A stretch of 64,000 nucleotides of DNA. Origin: Candidatus Cryptoclostridium obscurum (GTDB taxonomy: Bacteria; Bacillota; Dehalobacteriia; UBA7702). A program made the position numbers and the translations under genes. The notes under the pieces are model-generated. The model was not told the origin of the DNA and did no database searches. It worked only from the letters and a program-made list of their open reading frames with translations. Location: the NCBI GenBank assembly GCA_904420535.1, contig CAJFVQ010000027.1, positions 1 through 64,000 of the forward strand, written 5' to 3'. This document shows positions 38,960 to 49,657 of this stretch, in pieces. Every line of letters starts with the position of its first letter. Position 1 is the stretch's first letter.

Positions 38960-39770
38960 ATGAAAAAGTACGTCGTATACTTCTTGCAATCGTATTTTGT
39001 CTCATATTTACAGTTGGGGTATGGGCAAAGAATGAAGTAGCAACGAATACCAAAAAGACGAAATCACAGATTTGGACACTTAATATGAAATGGCAAAAAC
39101 TAATCAGTTTACATCAACCAAGGTTATGGCCAATGCAGGCCATTAACATAACATCAAAGTAGAAAAATGCACGACATGAACAAGTCATAATAACACTCAA
39201 TCTCTTTTTTCCACAAACGAAGCGAACGCACTGGAAGAAATTTCTTCTTACGAAGTAACGCATCATTTAGAAACAAGGCAAAAAGTAGACGGAACGATTG
39301 AGGAAAGATATATAACCATGGTGATTTCCAAATTGACGCCTACGGATTTAAGGTGAAACGACAGTCAATCATCCCATTCCTCAAAGCGGTGCAGAAAGCA
39401 GGCAGGGCTATGATAGTTCATATTCGGTAAGAAGCCATGTAAGAATGGACTATCTTTATGTTTACACTTCAACATTCCATTATTTCCAAATAGAAAAAGC
39501 ACAAGGTTGTTGGAGGATTTTGGACGCAAACGTAACAACTCCCCTTCGCAGACTTTTTGTAACTACAGAAGATGCATTACAGAACGGCCAGCTTAAAACC
39601 CAAAGATTGGGGCCTTATTTTCCGTCACCGATGACAACGGGATATTCCTGCAACAAAATTTGGTGAATACAACGATCAAAGTGAATTCCGAAATGATCCA
39701 TGCAGGAAGATGCGCTACGATCACTGACGTAAAAAAGGATCAAACCAATGGTCCTTTACCGTTACAGTAG
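38960..39770 (+). pseudogene. Degraded secreted-protein gene with multiple frameshifts/stops
   Basis: RBS AGGAGG and a signal-peptide-like start that needs a frame change (MKK...VRRILLAIVFCLIFTVGVWAKNEVATNTKKTKSQIWTL); coding-like fragments continue in different frames (NEANALEEISSYEVTHHLETRQKVDGTIEERYITMVIS; YSVRSHVRMDYLYVYTSTFHYFQIEKAQGCWRILDANVTT; VTDDNGIFLQQNLVNTTIKVNSEMIHAGRCATITDVKK). Confidence 0.7.
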
Positions 39771-39821
39771 AGTAGGTATGGGAAATTACCGGGAGTTATA
39801 AATTAAGAGGGGGATGAAATT

Positions 39822-40421
39822 GTGACACGAAAAATTCAAACGATTCTCATCGTCATTGTGGTATCTCTATTCTGCATTGGCTGTAACCAGGACACCGGCA
39901 TAAACCATAAAAATTTGGAGCCTTACGAAGCGTTAATCGGCGCGACCGACGCAGAAGTGGTGGAAACTTTGGGAGAAGGAACGCCGGTGGACGCTCCTGA
40001 TTCAGAGAACCAGCCGGATACTGCCATCATGTGGCAGAGAGAATACCAGGGCTGTTTATTTGCAGAAGGCACCAAAGAAGATCAGGGAAAAACTGTCGTC
40101 CAATATTTTATGCCCGATTGGGATGTCATTATGGCCGATGAAGTCCAAAATGATCCCCGTGAAGTTTCCTGCGTTATTATGACGGCGACGCTTCCCCAAG
40201 AAGACAGTGTGGCGCTTTATGAATCAGTGGCAAGTCTGCTGGGGGAACCTTATTCTGAAGAAAGCTCATTTAAAGAGACAGAGCAATACAGCGGATATTG
40301 GCAAAAAGGAGAATTGGATTACCTGTTTTGGTATGACCCGCCCCAAAATGACGGCGAGGTTTGCGGCGTTATGTTGGTAATTCAAAGTCGGGAATACAGC
40401 AGAACCTCCACAGCGGAATAA
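39822..40421 (+). CDS. Putative lipoprotein
   Basis: GTG start behind GAGGGGG; ILIVIVVSLFCIGCNQD lipobox. Confidence 0.75.
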   Translation: MTRKIQTILIVIVVSLFCIGCNQDTGINHKNLEPYEALIGATDAEVVETLGEGTPVDAPDSENQPDTAIMWQREYQGCLFAEGTKEDQGKTVVQYFMPDWDVIMADEVQNDPREVSCVIMTATLPQEDSVALYESVASLLGEPYSEESSFKETEQYSGYWQKGELDYLFWYDPPQNDGEVCGVMLVIQSREYSRTSTAE

Positions 40422-40498
40422 CGGCCTCCCTCCTTCCACTGATCGCTCGGGAACAACGGGGGGAAACGGCAGGAACCGTTCGGCGCGACTATACCGTG

Positions 40499-40529
40499 AA
40501 AACGGCAGTCCCCAAAGGGCTGCCGTTTT
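40499..40529 (+). terminator. Intrinsic terminator
   Basis: AAAACGGCAG-N11-CTGCCGTTTT. Confidence 0.75.
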
Positions 40530-41210
40530 ATGTATCTCTTTTGCTATTTTTGCATATATAATAGGGCATCGCATTTTTCCTCCGTACCATGATTATTAAG
40601 GTAAGGATGCGCAAAGGCTTCTCACACCAATGGCGGCGAAGAGTCAGAGCATGTTCCGGTTCCCGATTTTGGGAGTATCATTGGTCGTGTGCTCGTAGAC
40701 GCTGCGGGCTGGGGTTCGCTTCCTCCACAGGGAATTCCTCGACCATAAACTGCCAATCTAGTCCAAAGTGACTCGGAAATTTCCCTTGGCGAAGGATCCA
40801 GAGGTACCGAGGCAGACCCAATCGGTGAGGTCCCCTGTTTCATCAGCGGGGTATCAAACAGTTCCGAAGCGCCCTCCTGCCTCATCGTCAGGAAATGTTG
40901 GAAGAGGAATTCTTTCGACCCCTCCTGGCCCCGGTGGAATGGAGGTAGATCTGACGTCAACATCCTTGAAGGCTTCGTTTTTCATAACTTAAAATTTGGG
41001 AAGAGTCTGTGAAAAATATTCGCCGCCGGGAGGAATAGCGGTTTCTTCCAGTTGGATTTTGATGTTCTCCGATGTGATGATGTTAGTGGCTTCAATCCAT
41101 GGATCTGTAGGCAAAAATGGCTAAGTAGGCAATGATCAACGGGCAGACTGTCCATTTCTTTTATTATTTCAGCTTCTTAAAGACTGATCTTGGTGTTCAC
41201 ATGTTTCATT

Positions 41211-41288
41211 GACATCCATAGGCATCCTGGCGGAACAAGGTGCCTATGGATGTCCTCATTCCCCACAAGGAGGACGGAGAATGAGGAC
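41211..41288. repeat. Overlapping, mutually exclusive inverted repeats
   Basis: GACATCCATAGGCA (41211-41224)/TGCCTATGGATGTC (41241-41254); GTCCTCATTC (41252-41261)/GAATGAGGAC (41279-41288); GTCCTC/GAGGAC (41252-41257/41270-41275). Confidence 0.85.
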
Positions 41289-41332
41289 TATTACACAAAC
41301 GATGCGGAATTATCGTTGTGTATCAAATCAAT

Positions 41333-41376
41333 TGCGGGAAGTTGGGGAAGAATCATTTCTTCCCCAACTTCCCGCA
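41333..41376. repeat. Perfect 20-bp inverted repeat with 4-nt loop
   Basis: TGCGGGAAGTTGGGGAAGAA-TCAT-TTCTTCCCCAACTTCCCGCA. Confidence 0.95.
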
Positions 41377-41635
41377 GCAAGGGACCTGCCAAATCCCATT
41401 GCCACACTGTCTGCAGACAGCGTTTGAGCCGAGAGCTACTTATATTTTCATGATGTGAAGTATTCACAACACAAAAAAAACAAATGAACTACATTCCCGC
41501 GTTCTAAGTCTCCTTTTCCACTTTTAATACTTTCAATTTATCCAAAAACCTAAGAAGAATGTGATAATCCCATTGTTTTTTGGGAAGCCTACAGATCAAA
41601 CGAGACTCAACAAAAACTAGTATTTGAAGAGCAAC

Positions 41636-41662
41636 TTTCGCAGAGTTGCACACTCCATGAAA
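41636..41662 (+). repeat. Left 27-bp inverted repeat bounding integrase unit
   Basis: TTTCGCAGAGTTGCACACTCCATGAAA; exact reverse complement present at 43082-43108. Confidence 0.97.
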
Positions 41663-41729
41663 CTATTTGAAAAATACCTGTTCAAAACGATTTTTCTCGC
41701 AGACACTATCCCAAATGACGGCTTGTCCG

Positions 41730-42872
41730 TTAAAACCCGATCTGAGACAATTTATCCATATTGTTCCGTTTCAGTTCCATAGAAGGATGCACATAGCGAT
41801 CCAGTGTAACTTTTACAGTGGAATGCCCCAATATTTCACTGAGAGATTTCATCTCAAATCCCACTTCCACACAGCGAGTAGCAAAGGTATGACGCAGCGT
41901 ATGAAAATGAACATCAGCAATACCACACTCCTTTGCGTATTTGGCAAATCGATATTGCAACGTCCTCGGCTCCATATACCGTTCCGTTTCCCCTGTTAAA
42001 ACAAAAGCTTGGGGAGACGGAATTTCCATTTTCTTACAAAAATCTACAATGAAATCTGTCAGAGGAATTACCCTGGCTGACATTGCGCTTTTGGGATCTC
42101 CAATCATTACCGCTGTTTTATTCTCAATCGGATTGTCGGGCAGTTGCAGTCGTTGCATGGTAAAATCAATACGAACCGTTTTTTTACGCAAAGAAATATC
42201 CTTCCAACGCAGCGCACAAATTTCACCGATCCTCAATCCTGTCAAAAGCGCGAAAAGCGTACCAAATTTGCAATGGTCTAAATCTGCCAGAAGGTACTGC
42301 ACCAATTTTGCCTGTTCTTCCTCGGTAAGAATTCGTATTTCCCTTTTTTTCTCTTTCGGGTAAGATATATCAATCTCAAATAAATCATTGCCAGGCTGTT
42401 GCTTTACATACTTAAAAATAGAACGTAAGATCATTAAAATATCTTTCACTGTTTTGGGAGCAAGGCCTCCAGATGACTTTTCGGTTCCCTCCGTAAGCAA
42501 CTTATGGCTGAAATCATTTACCGCTATGGCATTGAATTGTGATAAAATATAACCGCCAAATGTCGGTTTAATATGATTCTTTACAATATTGCGGTATTTT
42601 ACATAAGTGGAAGCCTTAACACGGTCGCGGTTACGTTCCAACCATTCATCACAAAAGCAGGAAAACTTTTTTTTACCATCGTACAGCGTCTCTGCCATCA
42701 TTTGTTTTACTTGTACTTCCAAAAGTTTTTCTTTTGTCTCTCGATAGCTTTTTCCGTAAACATAGCCCAGATGTCGCTTTCCGGACGATGTATATTCTTT
42801 GACATATCTTCCCTCCCAGCGATTATCTTTTCGTTTATAAATGTTTTCGCCTTTTTTTGCCAATTTATCCAC
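41730..42872 (-). CDS. Tyrosine-type site-specific recombinase/integrase
   Basis: N-terminal ENIYKRKDNRWEGRYV domain; ALLTGLRIGEICALRWKDI, HFHTLRHTFATRCVEVGFEMKSLSEILGHSTVKVTLDRYVHP (R..HxxR..H..Y catalytic set). Confidence 0.96.
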   Translation of the reverse strand: MDKLAKKGENIYKRKDNRWEGRYVKEYTSSGKRHLGYVYGKSYRETKEKLLEVQVKQMMAETLYDGKKKFSCFCDEWLERNRDRVKASTYVKYRNIVKNHIKPTFGGYILSQFNAIAVNDFSHKLLTEGTEKSSGGLAPKTVKDILMILRSIFKYVKQQPGNDLFEIDISYPKEKKREIRILTEEEQAKLVQYLLADLDHCKFGTLFALLTGLRIGEICALRWKDISLRKKTVRIDFTMQRLQLPDNPIENKTAVMIGDPKSAMSARVIPLTDFIVDFCKKMEIPSPQAFVLTGETERYMEPRTLQYRFAKYAKECGIADVHFHTLRHTFATRCVEVGFEMKSLSEILGHSTVKVTLDRYVHPSMELKRNNMDKLSQIGF

Positions 42873-43081
42873 CCTTTCTGTAAATTTTTCTGAAAATGAT
42901 CAAGGATATTGACGGTCATTGTGACGGTTTATTTCCATGGTCATTGGTACAAAACCGCAGAAAAAATAAAAAAACCAAACAACTTGCAAAAAAATTCAAA
43001 ATTCAAAGAAAAAACTATTGATTTTTACATCATTTTATGATAAAAATAGTACTGTAAAAGTTGCATTTTATTTATATTGTA

Positions 43082-43108
43082 TTTCATGGAGTGTGCAACT
43101 CTGCGAAA
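43082..43108 (-). repeat. Right 27-bp inverted repeat bounding integrase unit
   Basis: TTTCATGGAGTGTGCAACTCTGCGAAA. Confidence 0.97.
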
Positions 43109-43366
43109 ATATTGCAAATTTTATATCAATGTAAATCCTATTATATTTTAATTTTTATACTTTACTAAAATTTCGAGTAATCTTTTAGTTATTTTGTTAA
43201 TGTCAGAGCATACCTCTCAGTTTTTCATAAAAAATAATTTTAATAAATATTAATTCATAATTATTTTGACGTTTATTTTATCATTATAGAATATATATAA
43301 TCTACTTAAAATTGTTCGATACTTTTTTGAACCGCCATAGAGATTTTTTATAGAAATATTTTGAAT

Positions 43367-43405
43367 AAAAAAAAACAGTGAACATCAATGTTCACTGTTT
43401 TTTTT
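43367..43405. terminator. Bidirectional intrinsic terminator
   Basis: A-run CAGTGAACAT-CA-ATGTTCACTG T-run. Confidence 0.85.
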
Positions 43406-43532
43406 AAGACATTCCATTCTTTATTTTCTGATAATAGGCTTTTTGTTTATCTTTCTATTCCCAGAGAAGTATTATTCCGAAACTGATTTTCTGATTTTAA
43501 TCCAAGATTGGGCGATTTGGACAGCTCTTCTT

Positions 43533-44345
43533 TTACCTGATTGCGTACAAAAAGCGATCTTTCCCTTGATAATCTTTGCGAATTTCTACTTTTTGCCAAT
43601 CCCCTTTTTTCATTTGCTCCAAAATGGCTGCCCCCTGGGTTTCACCAAATTCCATAAGGAACAGGCCGGCTCGCTCCAAATAATTGGAAACTTGACCGAT
43701 GATACGACGGCACACCTCTAGGCCGTCGCTGCCGGCGACCAAAGCCATAGAAGGCTCGTAAGTCAACTCGATGGGGCAATGTGCCATTTCTTCTTCGCTG
43801 AGATAAGGCGGATTGGCAGTAATTAAATGAAACATTTTTCCCTCTACCGGAGCGAAAAGATCCCCCTGTTCCCAATGGACATCAACATCCAGCAGGATTC
43901 CATTTTCTCGCGCCACGGAAAGCGCATCGGCGGAGAGATCTACCGCCGTGAAATCCCCGCGCAGATGTTTCGCCAAAACAATGGCGATGCAGCCGGACCC
44001 GGTGCATAGATCCAGAGCGCGGAGCTCCCGTCCTTTTCCCCATTGGAGGGCGGCCTCTACCAATAATTCCGTTTCCGGACGGGGAACCAATACCCCTTCC
44101 CCCACTTTGAAGGAATATCCATAAAAATCCTGACTCCCCACAACGTATTGGAAAGGACGGCCGCGGAACAACTCCACCAGCGCTTTTTCGAAACGCGGCC
44201 GCGTCGCTTCCGCAAAGGGTTGTTCACGAATGGAATAGAAAGAAAGGCCCGTCACAGCCTCTATAAGCCAACGGGCCTCGTTGATTCCGTTTTCACGTTG
44301 TTTTAATCGGTCGGCAAGCCAAAGGTAAAACGCTCCCCAAGTCAC
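43533..44345 (-). CDS. prmC: Peptide chain release factor N5-glutamine methyltransferase
   Basis: [30 protein letters not shown]. Confidence 0.95.
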   Translation of the reverse strand: MTWGAFYLWLADRLKQRENGINEARWLIEAVTGLSFYSIREQPFAEATRPRFEKALVELFRGRPFQYVVGSQDFYGYSFKVGEGVLVPRPETELLVEAALQWGKGRELRALDLCTGSGCIAIVLAKHLRGDFTAVDLSADALSVARENGILLDVDVHWEQGDLFAPVEGKMFHLITANPPYLSEEEMAHCPIELTYEPSMALVAGSDGLEVCRRIIGQVSNYLERAGLFLMEFGETQGAAILEQMKKGDWQKVEIRKDYQGKDRFLYAIR

Positions 44346-45415
44346 GATTCCACGCCCTCTTTCAGTTGTTTCATTTGATCATCACTGATAAGAGCGTCAA
44401 TGATTTCATCAAGATTCCCTTCTAAAATAGAGTCAAGACGATGAAGCGTTAAACCAATACGGTGATCTGTAACACGCCCTTGAGGGAAGTTGAAGGTGCG
44501 AATACGCTCTGAGCGGTCTCCACTTCCAATCATACTCTTCCGGGCGGAAGAAATATCCCCCTGAATTTCTGCCTGCATCGCTTCATAAATGCGAGCACGC
44601 AAAACCTTCATGGCCTTTTCCTTGTTGCGAAGCTGGCTTTTCTCATCCTGACAGGAGACGACGATGCCGGTGGGAATATGAGTCAATCGCACAGCGCTTT
44701 GGGTCGTATTGACGCATTGGCCACCGGGGCCACTAGCACAAAACACATCGGTTTTAATATCGTTGGGACCGATTTCTACTTCCACATCCTCAGCCTCCGG
44801 CATCACTGCAACGGTAGCAGCGGAAGTATGAACACGGCCGGAGGCTTCAGTATCAGGTACCCGCTGAACACGGTGAACGCCGCTTTCGTATTTCAAACGG
44901 CTATAGGCGTTCTTTCCTTCGATCAGGCAAACCACTTCTTTCACGCCGCCAATATCTGTAAAATTGCCATTCATAATTTCCATTTTCCAGCCCTGCTTTT
45001 CTACATAGCGGCTGTACATTTTAAAAAGATCATTGGCAAACAAAGCGGCCTCTTCGCCGCCGGTTCCCGCACGAATCTCCATAATGACGTTTTTACTGTC
45101 ATTGGGGTCTTTGGGCAAGAGTAGAACCTTTAGTTTTTGTTCCAAATCTTGAAGTTGCTTTTCCAATGTAGCAGCTTCAGCTCTGGCCATTTCTACCATT
45201 TCTTCATCGTCTTCCTCATTGATCAGCTCCAAAGCACCTTCCAGTTCCTCTTGCAACGATTTATATTTTCTGTAACAAACGACCACATCCTCAAGTTCTG
45301 CATGGGCTTTCACATGTTTCTGCCACTGTGCCTGGTCATTAATGACCTCGGGATCGCCGATCAATAAGGACAATTCCTCATATTTTTTTTCCAATTGATT
45401 TAGTTTTTCAAACAT
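44342..45415 (-). CDS. prfA: Peptide chain release factor 1
   Basis: [40 protein letters not shown]. Confidence 0.97.
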   Translation of the reverse strand: MFEKLNQLEKKYEELSLLIGDPEVINDQAQWQKHVKAHAELEDVVVCYRKYKSLQEELEGALELINEEDDEEMVEMARAEAATLEKQLQDLEQKLKVLLLPKDPNDSKNVIMEIRAGTGGEEAALFANDLFKMYSRYVEKQGWKMEIMNGNFTDIGGVKEVVCLIEGKNAYSRLKYESGVHRVQRVPDTEASGRVHTSAATVAVMPEAEDVEVEIGPNDIKTDVFCASGPGGQCVNTTQSAVRLTHIPTGIVVSCQDEKSQLRNKEKAMKVLRARIYEAMQAEIQGDISSARKSMIGSGDRSERIRTFNFPQGRVTDHRIGLTLHRLDSILEGNLDEIIDALISDDQMKQLKEGVES

Positions 45416-46341
45416 GAATCGCTTTCTTCCTCTGTTTCGTTCTCAAAATAGGGGCGTTTTTCATCGGGATGCTCGTCAAAGTAACCGGGAATCACTGCTT
45501 TTAATGACATCAAAGCGACTTCCAACTGATCCAGACTTGGTTCGCTGGTGGTGAGCTTTTGCAGCCACAGCCCAGGAGCCATCAAAATCCGTACAATGCG
45601 GTACTGACAATGCCCTGCAGACCAACGGGTAATTTCATAGGTGATACCCGCGATAAACGGCAGACAGATCAGTTTAATGATGATACGCCCCAAAGAGCCT
45701 TCGGTTTGTCCTACGAAAGTAAAAACAATAATCATAACGATCATCACCATTAACATGAAACTGGTGCCACAACGCAAATGCAGGGTCGTATACTTTTTTG
45801 CGGCTTCCGGCGTCAATACATCGCCATGTTCCCATGTCGCAATGGATTTATGCTCCGCACCATGATATTGAAAGACACGACGAATGTCTTCCAGACGGCG
45901 AATAGCCACGATATACAAAACAAAACCGGCAATGCGCAAAATTCCCTCGATGAAACTGCGACCAAAGTCCCCTACCGTCTGATGGGCCCAAGTGCCGATG
46001 AATACCGGTAGTGCGATGAATAACCCGACGACGATCACCACAGCCAGGGCAATGGATAGAAACATCCCCCAAAAACCCAGCTGTTCATCTTCCTCACCGG
46101 ACTGATTGGCCGACCAGGTAATATTTTTCATTCCTAGAACCATCATTTCAATAAGGTTCACAAAACCACGAAGAATCGGCCATTTTAATATGGGAAATTT
46201 ATTTTTAATGGTATCGACAGGTTCTTTCTTTGTGATAATGGAGCCATCAGGCTTCCGCACGGAAACGGCATATTCCTTGGGCCCCATCATCATCACGCCT
46301 TCAATAACAGCCTGACCGCCGTAATAAAATGGTTTTTTCAT
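45400..46341 (-). CDS. DUF1385 domain membrane protein
   Basis: [39 protein letters not shown]. Confidence 0.9.
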   Translation of the reverse strand: MKKPFYYGGQAVIEGVMMMGPKEYAVSVRKPDGSIITKKEPVDTIKNKFPILKWPILRGFVNLIEMMVLGMKNITWSANQSGEEDEQLGFWGMFLSIALAVVIVVGLFIALPVFIGTWAHQTVGDFGRSFIEGILRIAGFVLYIVAIRRLEDIRRVFQYHGAEHKSIATWEHGDVLTPEAAKKYTTLHLRCGTSFMLMVMIVMIIVFTFVGQTEGSLGRIIIKLICLPFIAGITYEITRWSAGHCQYRIVRILMAPGLWLQKLTTSEPSLDQLEVALMSLKAVIPGYFDEHPDEKRPYFENETEEESDSCLKN

Positions 46342-46394
46342 ATTGCTCCTTTATATCAATGATATCACTGCCGTAAAGCAGGTTTTGCAATAGC

Positions 46395-46420
46395 AAAAAA
46401 CGGAGCTCTATCGCTCCGTT
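46395..46420 (-). terminator. Intrinsic terminator downstream of rpmE
   Basis: AACGGAGC-N6-GCTCCGTT with an A run on the left (U run on the minus strand). Confidence 0.75.
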
Positions 46421-46430
46421 CATAGCATTT

Positions 46431-46634
46431 TTATTGAAGACCGTATTTTTTCTTAAATTTATCCACACGGCCGCCTTCTTCTACTAAGAAACGTCTGCTA
46501 CCAGTGTAGAAGGGATGGCATTGGGAACAAACTTCAACCCTAATATTCTTTTTGGTGGATTTTGTAGTAAATTTGTTGCCGCAAGCACAAGTAATTTCTA
46601 CTTCTTCATAAGCAGGATGAATACCTTTTTTCAT
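46431..46634 (-). CDS. rpmE: 50S ribosomal protein L31 (zinc-ribbon form)
   Basis: [50 protein letters not shown]. Confidence 0.97.
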   Translation of the reverse strand: MKKGIHPAYEEVEITCACGNKFTTKSTKKNIRVEVCSQCHPFYTGSRRFLVEEGGRVDKFKKKYGLQ

Positions 46635-46722
46635 ACCTAATGTCACCTCTCTTTCGGTATGGTGGATATTTTTCATGCAGAAGACATTATAACACAGAAT
46701 TCATAGGAATGCAAATACTTTT

Positions 46723-47958
46723 TTATGATTTTTTCGGACGACTGTAATTGCCCACAGCAATGCCGTTGTTTTCCAATGTTTGAATCAAAACATCCATACC
46801 GAGGCTGCTTTCTTTGGAAAAATCCAAAGCATCATAAAAGTAATCGCAATCGATATTCAAGTTGCGGATCTGTACCTTTTGCAAGCCTGTCCGTCGGATC
46901 AGTTCCAACAGCGCCGCGATTTCCTCCTCCCGATCGGTAAAGCCAGGAAACGCCAAAAGGTTTAAAGAAACATACACGCCATGGTCAACACCGTAAGCGA
47001 TGGATCGTTCCACATCAGCCAAAGTATAATTACGGGGGCGGTAATATCGTTGATAATGTTCCTCTTTTGCCGAAAAAAGGCTGACACGCATGGTGTCAAG
47101 GCCGCTGTCTACAATGGTACGGATATGATCGAAATTCCCGGCATTGGTGTTGATATTGATGGTTCCCTGTTGGGTATGATCGCGGATCACCTGAATAGAT
47201 TTGGCAATACGTTCCGCCTCCAACGACGGTTCTCCCTCGCAGCCCTGGCCGAAGCTGATGATATTATCCTTCCGCTTACCGCTGAGATGAAAAGCCCCCA
47301 CCTCGGCAATCTCTCTTACCTTGGGACGAAAGTCAATGCGCCCCTGGGGAGACGGGCAGCATTCGCTTTGTTGTTCTGAAATACAGCCCACACACTGGGC
47401 GTTACAGGCGGGCGAAACAGGCAGGCCGCCTTCCCAACGTCGATAAAAAAAGTTTTGCGCGGTAAAGCAGCCGTAATTCAGAGAACAATGAGCCAATTGG
47501 CTGACAATGCGGTTTTTCGGAAAGATATTGCGAACCCTTCGGATGCGTCGGGGCAAATCTTCCGTATTATAGTGATCGGGATGCCAGATACGGTGTTCAT
47601 CCGTTTGGATCGCAGCCACTTTCATAGTATCCCCATCCAATGCTACGGCCGTATACCCCAACAGCGGCAAGACATCGGGGCCATCTTCTCCTTTGACATA
47701 TGCGGGCAGCAGTGTTCTGGTAAAGCCTTGGGGCAGCAGTGCCGCTACAGGCCATCCCTTTTCCCCCAAAGGAACGAAATTACCGTTCTTGTCCTTTCCC
47801 AGAGGAACGCGGCCCGGCAGGGACGCAAGGGTAGCGCCGGCGGGCATGGGAATAAAGCTGTCGGCCGAGACAAATGAATCGCCTCGACCGCCTAATGCTT
47901 CCAGATCTTCGGCGACCAATAAATCGCCGTTTTCATTGGTATAAAGTAATTTCAACAT
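46723..47958 (-). CDS. Radical SAM protein of unassigned function
   Basis: CNAQCVGC (CxxxCxxC); SFGQGCEGEPSLE; about 190-aa N-terminal extension. Confidence 0.88.
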   Translation of the reverse strand: MLKLLYTNENGDLLVAEDLEALGGRGDSFVSADSFIPMPAGATLASLPGRVPLGKDKNGNFVPLGEKGWPVAALLPQGFTRTLLPAYVKGEDGPDVLPLLGYTAVALDGDTMKVAAIQTDEHRIWHPDHYNTEDLPRRIRRVRNIFPKNRIVSQLAHCSLNYGCFTAQNFFYRRWEGGLPVSPACNAQCVGCISEQQSECCPSPQGRIDFRPKVREIAEVGAFHLSGKRKDNIISFGQGCEGEPSLEAERIAKSIQVIRDHTQQGTININTNAGNFDHIRTIVDSGLDTMRVSLFSAKEEHYQRYYRPRNYTLADVERSIAYGVDHGVYVSLNLLAFPGFTDREEEIAALLELIRRTGLQKVQIRNLNIDCDYFYDALDFSKESSLGMDVLIQTLENNGIAVGNYSRPKKS

Positions 47959-47965
47959 ATTATAA

Positions 47966-48964
47966 TTATTTGCCGGCGTAACCGGGGTCATCTTTACGAA
48001 TCAAATTGGACAAGGGTTTTTTATTAAAATCATGGATGGTTTCAATAAAACGAACCGTACCGGTTTTTGCCCGCATAATCAGAGAATGGGTGGTGGCCTT
48101 TTCACCGGAATAAACAACGCCGCGAAGCAAAGAACCGCTGGTAATACCTGTGGCACAGAAAATGATGTCATCGGTGGCAGCCAAATCTTCCATAGTCAAA
48201 AGCTTATTGTCGTCAGCTACGCCCATTTTGGCCATTCTTTCTCGATCCTCATCGTCTTCCGGCCAGAGACGTCCCTGCATATCACCGCCCATACATTTCA
48301 AAGCAGCGGCAGCTAACACGCCTTCGGGAGCGCCACCAACGCCGATCATCATATCAATTCCGGAATTTGGGAAAGCCGTGGCAACTGCAGGAGCCACGTC
48401 GCCATCGGTAATCAGCTGAATCCGACAGCCGCACTGGCGCAACTCGTCAATAATCTTTTGATGACGTTCCCGATCCAGCACCACAACGGTGACGTCTTGG
48501 ACTTTTTTCCCAAGGGCTTCCGCAACATTGTTGACATTTTCCGTTACGGAAGCGTCAAGACTAATGCGGCCTTTGGCGGCAGGGCCAGCACAAATCTTAT
48601 CCATATACATATCAGGAGCATGAAGCAAACACTCCTTTTCCGCAGCTGCCAGCACTGCAATGGCTCCGGCCGCGCCTTTGGCTACCAAATTGGTGCCTTC
48701 TAAAGGATCTACAGCAATATCCACCAAAGGAGATTCTGCATTTCCTAGGCGTTCACCAATATAAAGCATGGGGGCTTCATCCATTTCTCCTTCCCCAATC
48801 ACAACGGTGCCGTGAATGGGAACAGTATCAAAAACAGCGCGCATCCCGCGAACTGCCGCATCATCAGCGGCAATTTTATTACCGCGTCCGCACCAATAAC
48901 CGGAGGCCAGTGCAGCAGCTTCAGTCACGCGTACAAAATCCAGTGTCAATCCTCGTTCTAACAT
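47966..48964 (-). CDS. glpX: Fructose-1,6-bisphosphatase class II
   Basis: GEGEMDEAPMLYIGE; DIAVDPLEGTNLVAKG. Confidence 0.97.
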   Translation of the reverse strand: MLERGLTLDFVRVTEAAALASGYWCGRGNKIAADDAAVRGMRAVFDTVPIHGTVVIGEGEMDEAPMLYIGERLGNAESPLVDIAVDPLEGTNLVAKGAAGAIAVLAAAEKECLLHAPDMYMDKICAGPAAKGRISLDASVTENVNNVAEALGKKVQDVTVVVLDRERHQKIIDELRQCGCRIQLITDGDVAPAVATAFPNSGIDMMIGVGGAPEGVLAAAALKCMGGDMQGRLWPEDDEDRERMAKMGVADDNKLLTMEDLAATDDIIFCATGITSGSLLRGVVYSGEKATTHSLIMRAKTGTVRFIETIHDFNKKPLSNLIRKDDPGYAGK

Positions 48965-48979
48965 GATAAATTCTCCTTA

Positions 48980-49633
48980 TCAGAGCCCTTGAATCCCGCT
49001 TTTGGCCCAGTCCGCTTTGAATTTTTCCAAGCCGACGTCGGTCAAAGGATGGGCTACCATCTTTTTAAAAATCCCATAAGGGATGGTTGCAATATCGGCG
49101 CCGGCCACAGCAGCGTCGGTTACATCCCGCGCCGAGCGAATACTGGCGGCGATGATTTTTGTTTTTAATTGATATTGCTGAAAAATCAGTTTGATCTCTT
49201 CCACCAAAGCCTTTCCTTCCGCGCCGATGTCGTCAACACGTCCCACAAATGGGCTAACGTAGGTAGCACCGGCTTTGGCCGCAAGTAATGCCTGGTTAGC
49301 GGAAAAAATCAACGTTAAATTCGTTTGAAATCCCTCTGCCGAAAGGACTTTCAATGCCTTTAGTCCCTCTTCCGTTAAAGGAAGTTTGATGACGACATTA
49401 TCGCCGTATTTTTTTAAATGACGGGCATCTTCAATCATGGAATCGGCAGTTTCACCGAGGACCTCAAGACTCAAAGGCCCTGTGACATAATTTTCTGCTT
49501 CCCTCATGAAAACCGCCACGGGAATTTTTTCTTTTGCCAGCAAAGATGGGTTAGTCGTGAGACCCGCCAAAACCCCCCAGGAGGCAATTTCCTTAATTTC
49601 CTCCAAATTTGCCGTATCTAAATACAGTTCCAT
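48980..49633 (-). CDS. fsa: Fructose-6-phosphate aldolase / small transaldolase
   Basis: LYLDTANLEEIKEIASWGVLAGLTTNPSL; ASIRSARDVTDAAVAGADIATIPYG. Confidence 0.95.
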   Translation of the reverse strand: MELYLDTANLEEIKEIASWGVLAGLTTNPSLLAKEKIPVAVFMREAENYVTGPLSLEVLGETADSMIEDARHLKKYGDNVVIKLPLTEEGLKALKVLSAEGFQTNLTLIFSANQALLAAKAGATYVSPFVGRVDDIGAEGKALVEEIKLIFQQYQLKTKIIAASIRSARDVTDAAVAGADIATIPYGIFKKMVAHPLTDVGLEKFKADWAKSGIQGL

Positions 49634-49657
49634 GAGATACCTCCGTATTGATAAAAA

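Larger units (their letters stand above)
41636..43108. mobile_element. Integrase-only unit bounded by 27-bp inverted repeats (1473 bp)
   Basis: Single tyrosine recombinase gene, perfect terminal IRs, no other cargo inside. Confidence 0.6.

Noticed and set aside
40589-40992. Short ORFs in the 40.5-41.0 kb region
   Set aside because: Low-complexity, different frames, no RBS or recognisable domain; looks like degraded or noncoding DNA, so not called as CDS.
41730-42872. Integrase as part of a prophage or large ICE
   Set aside because: No structural phage, conjugation or excisionase genes within reach; flanks return to housekeeping genes (prmC-prfA), and the flanking repeats are inverted rather than direct.
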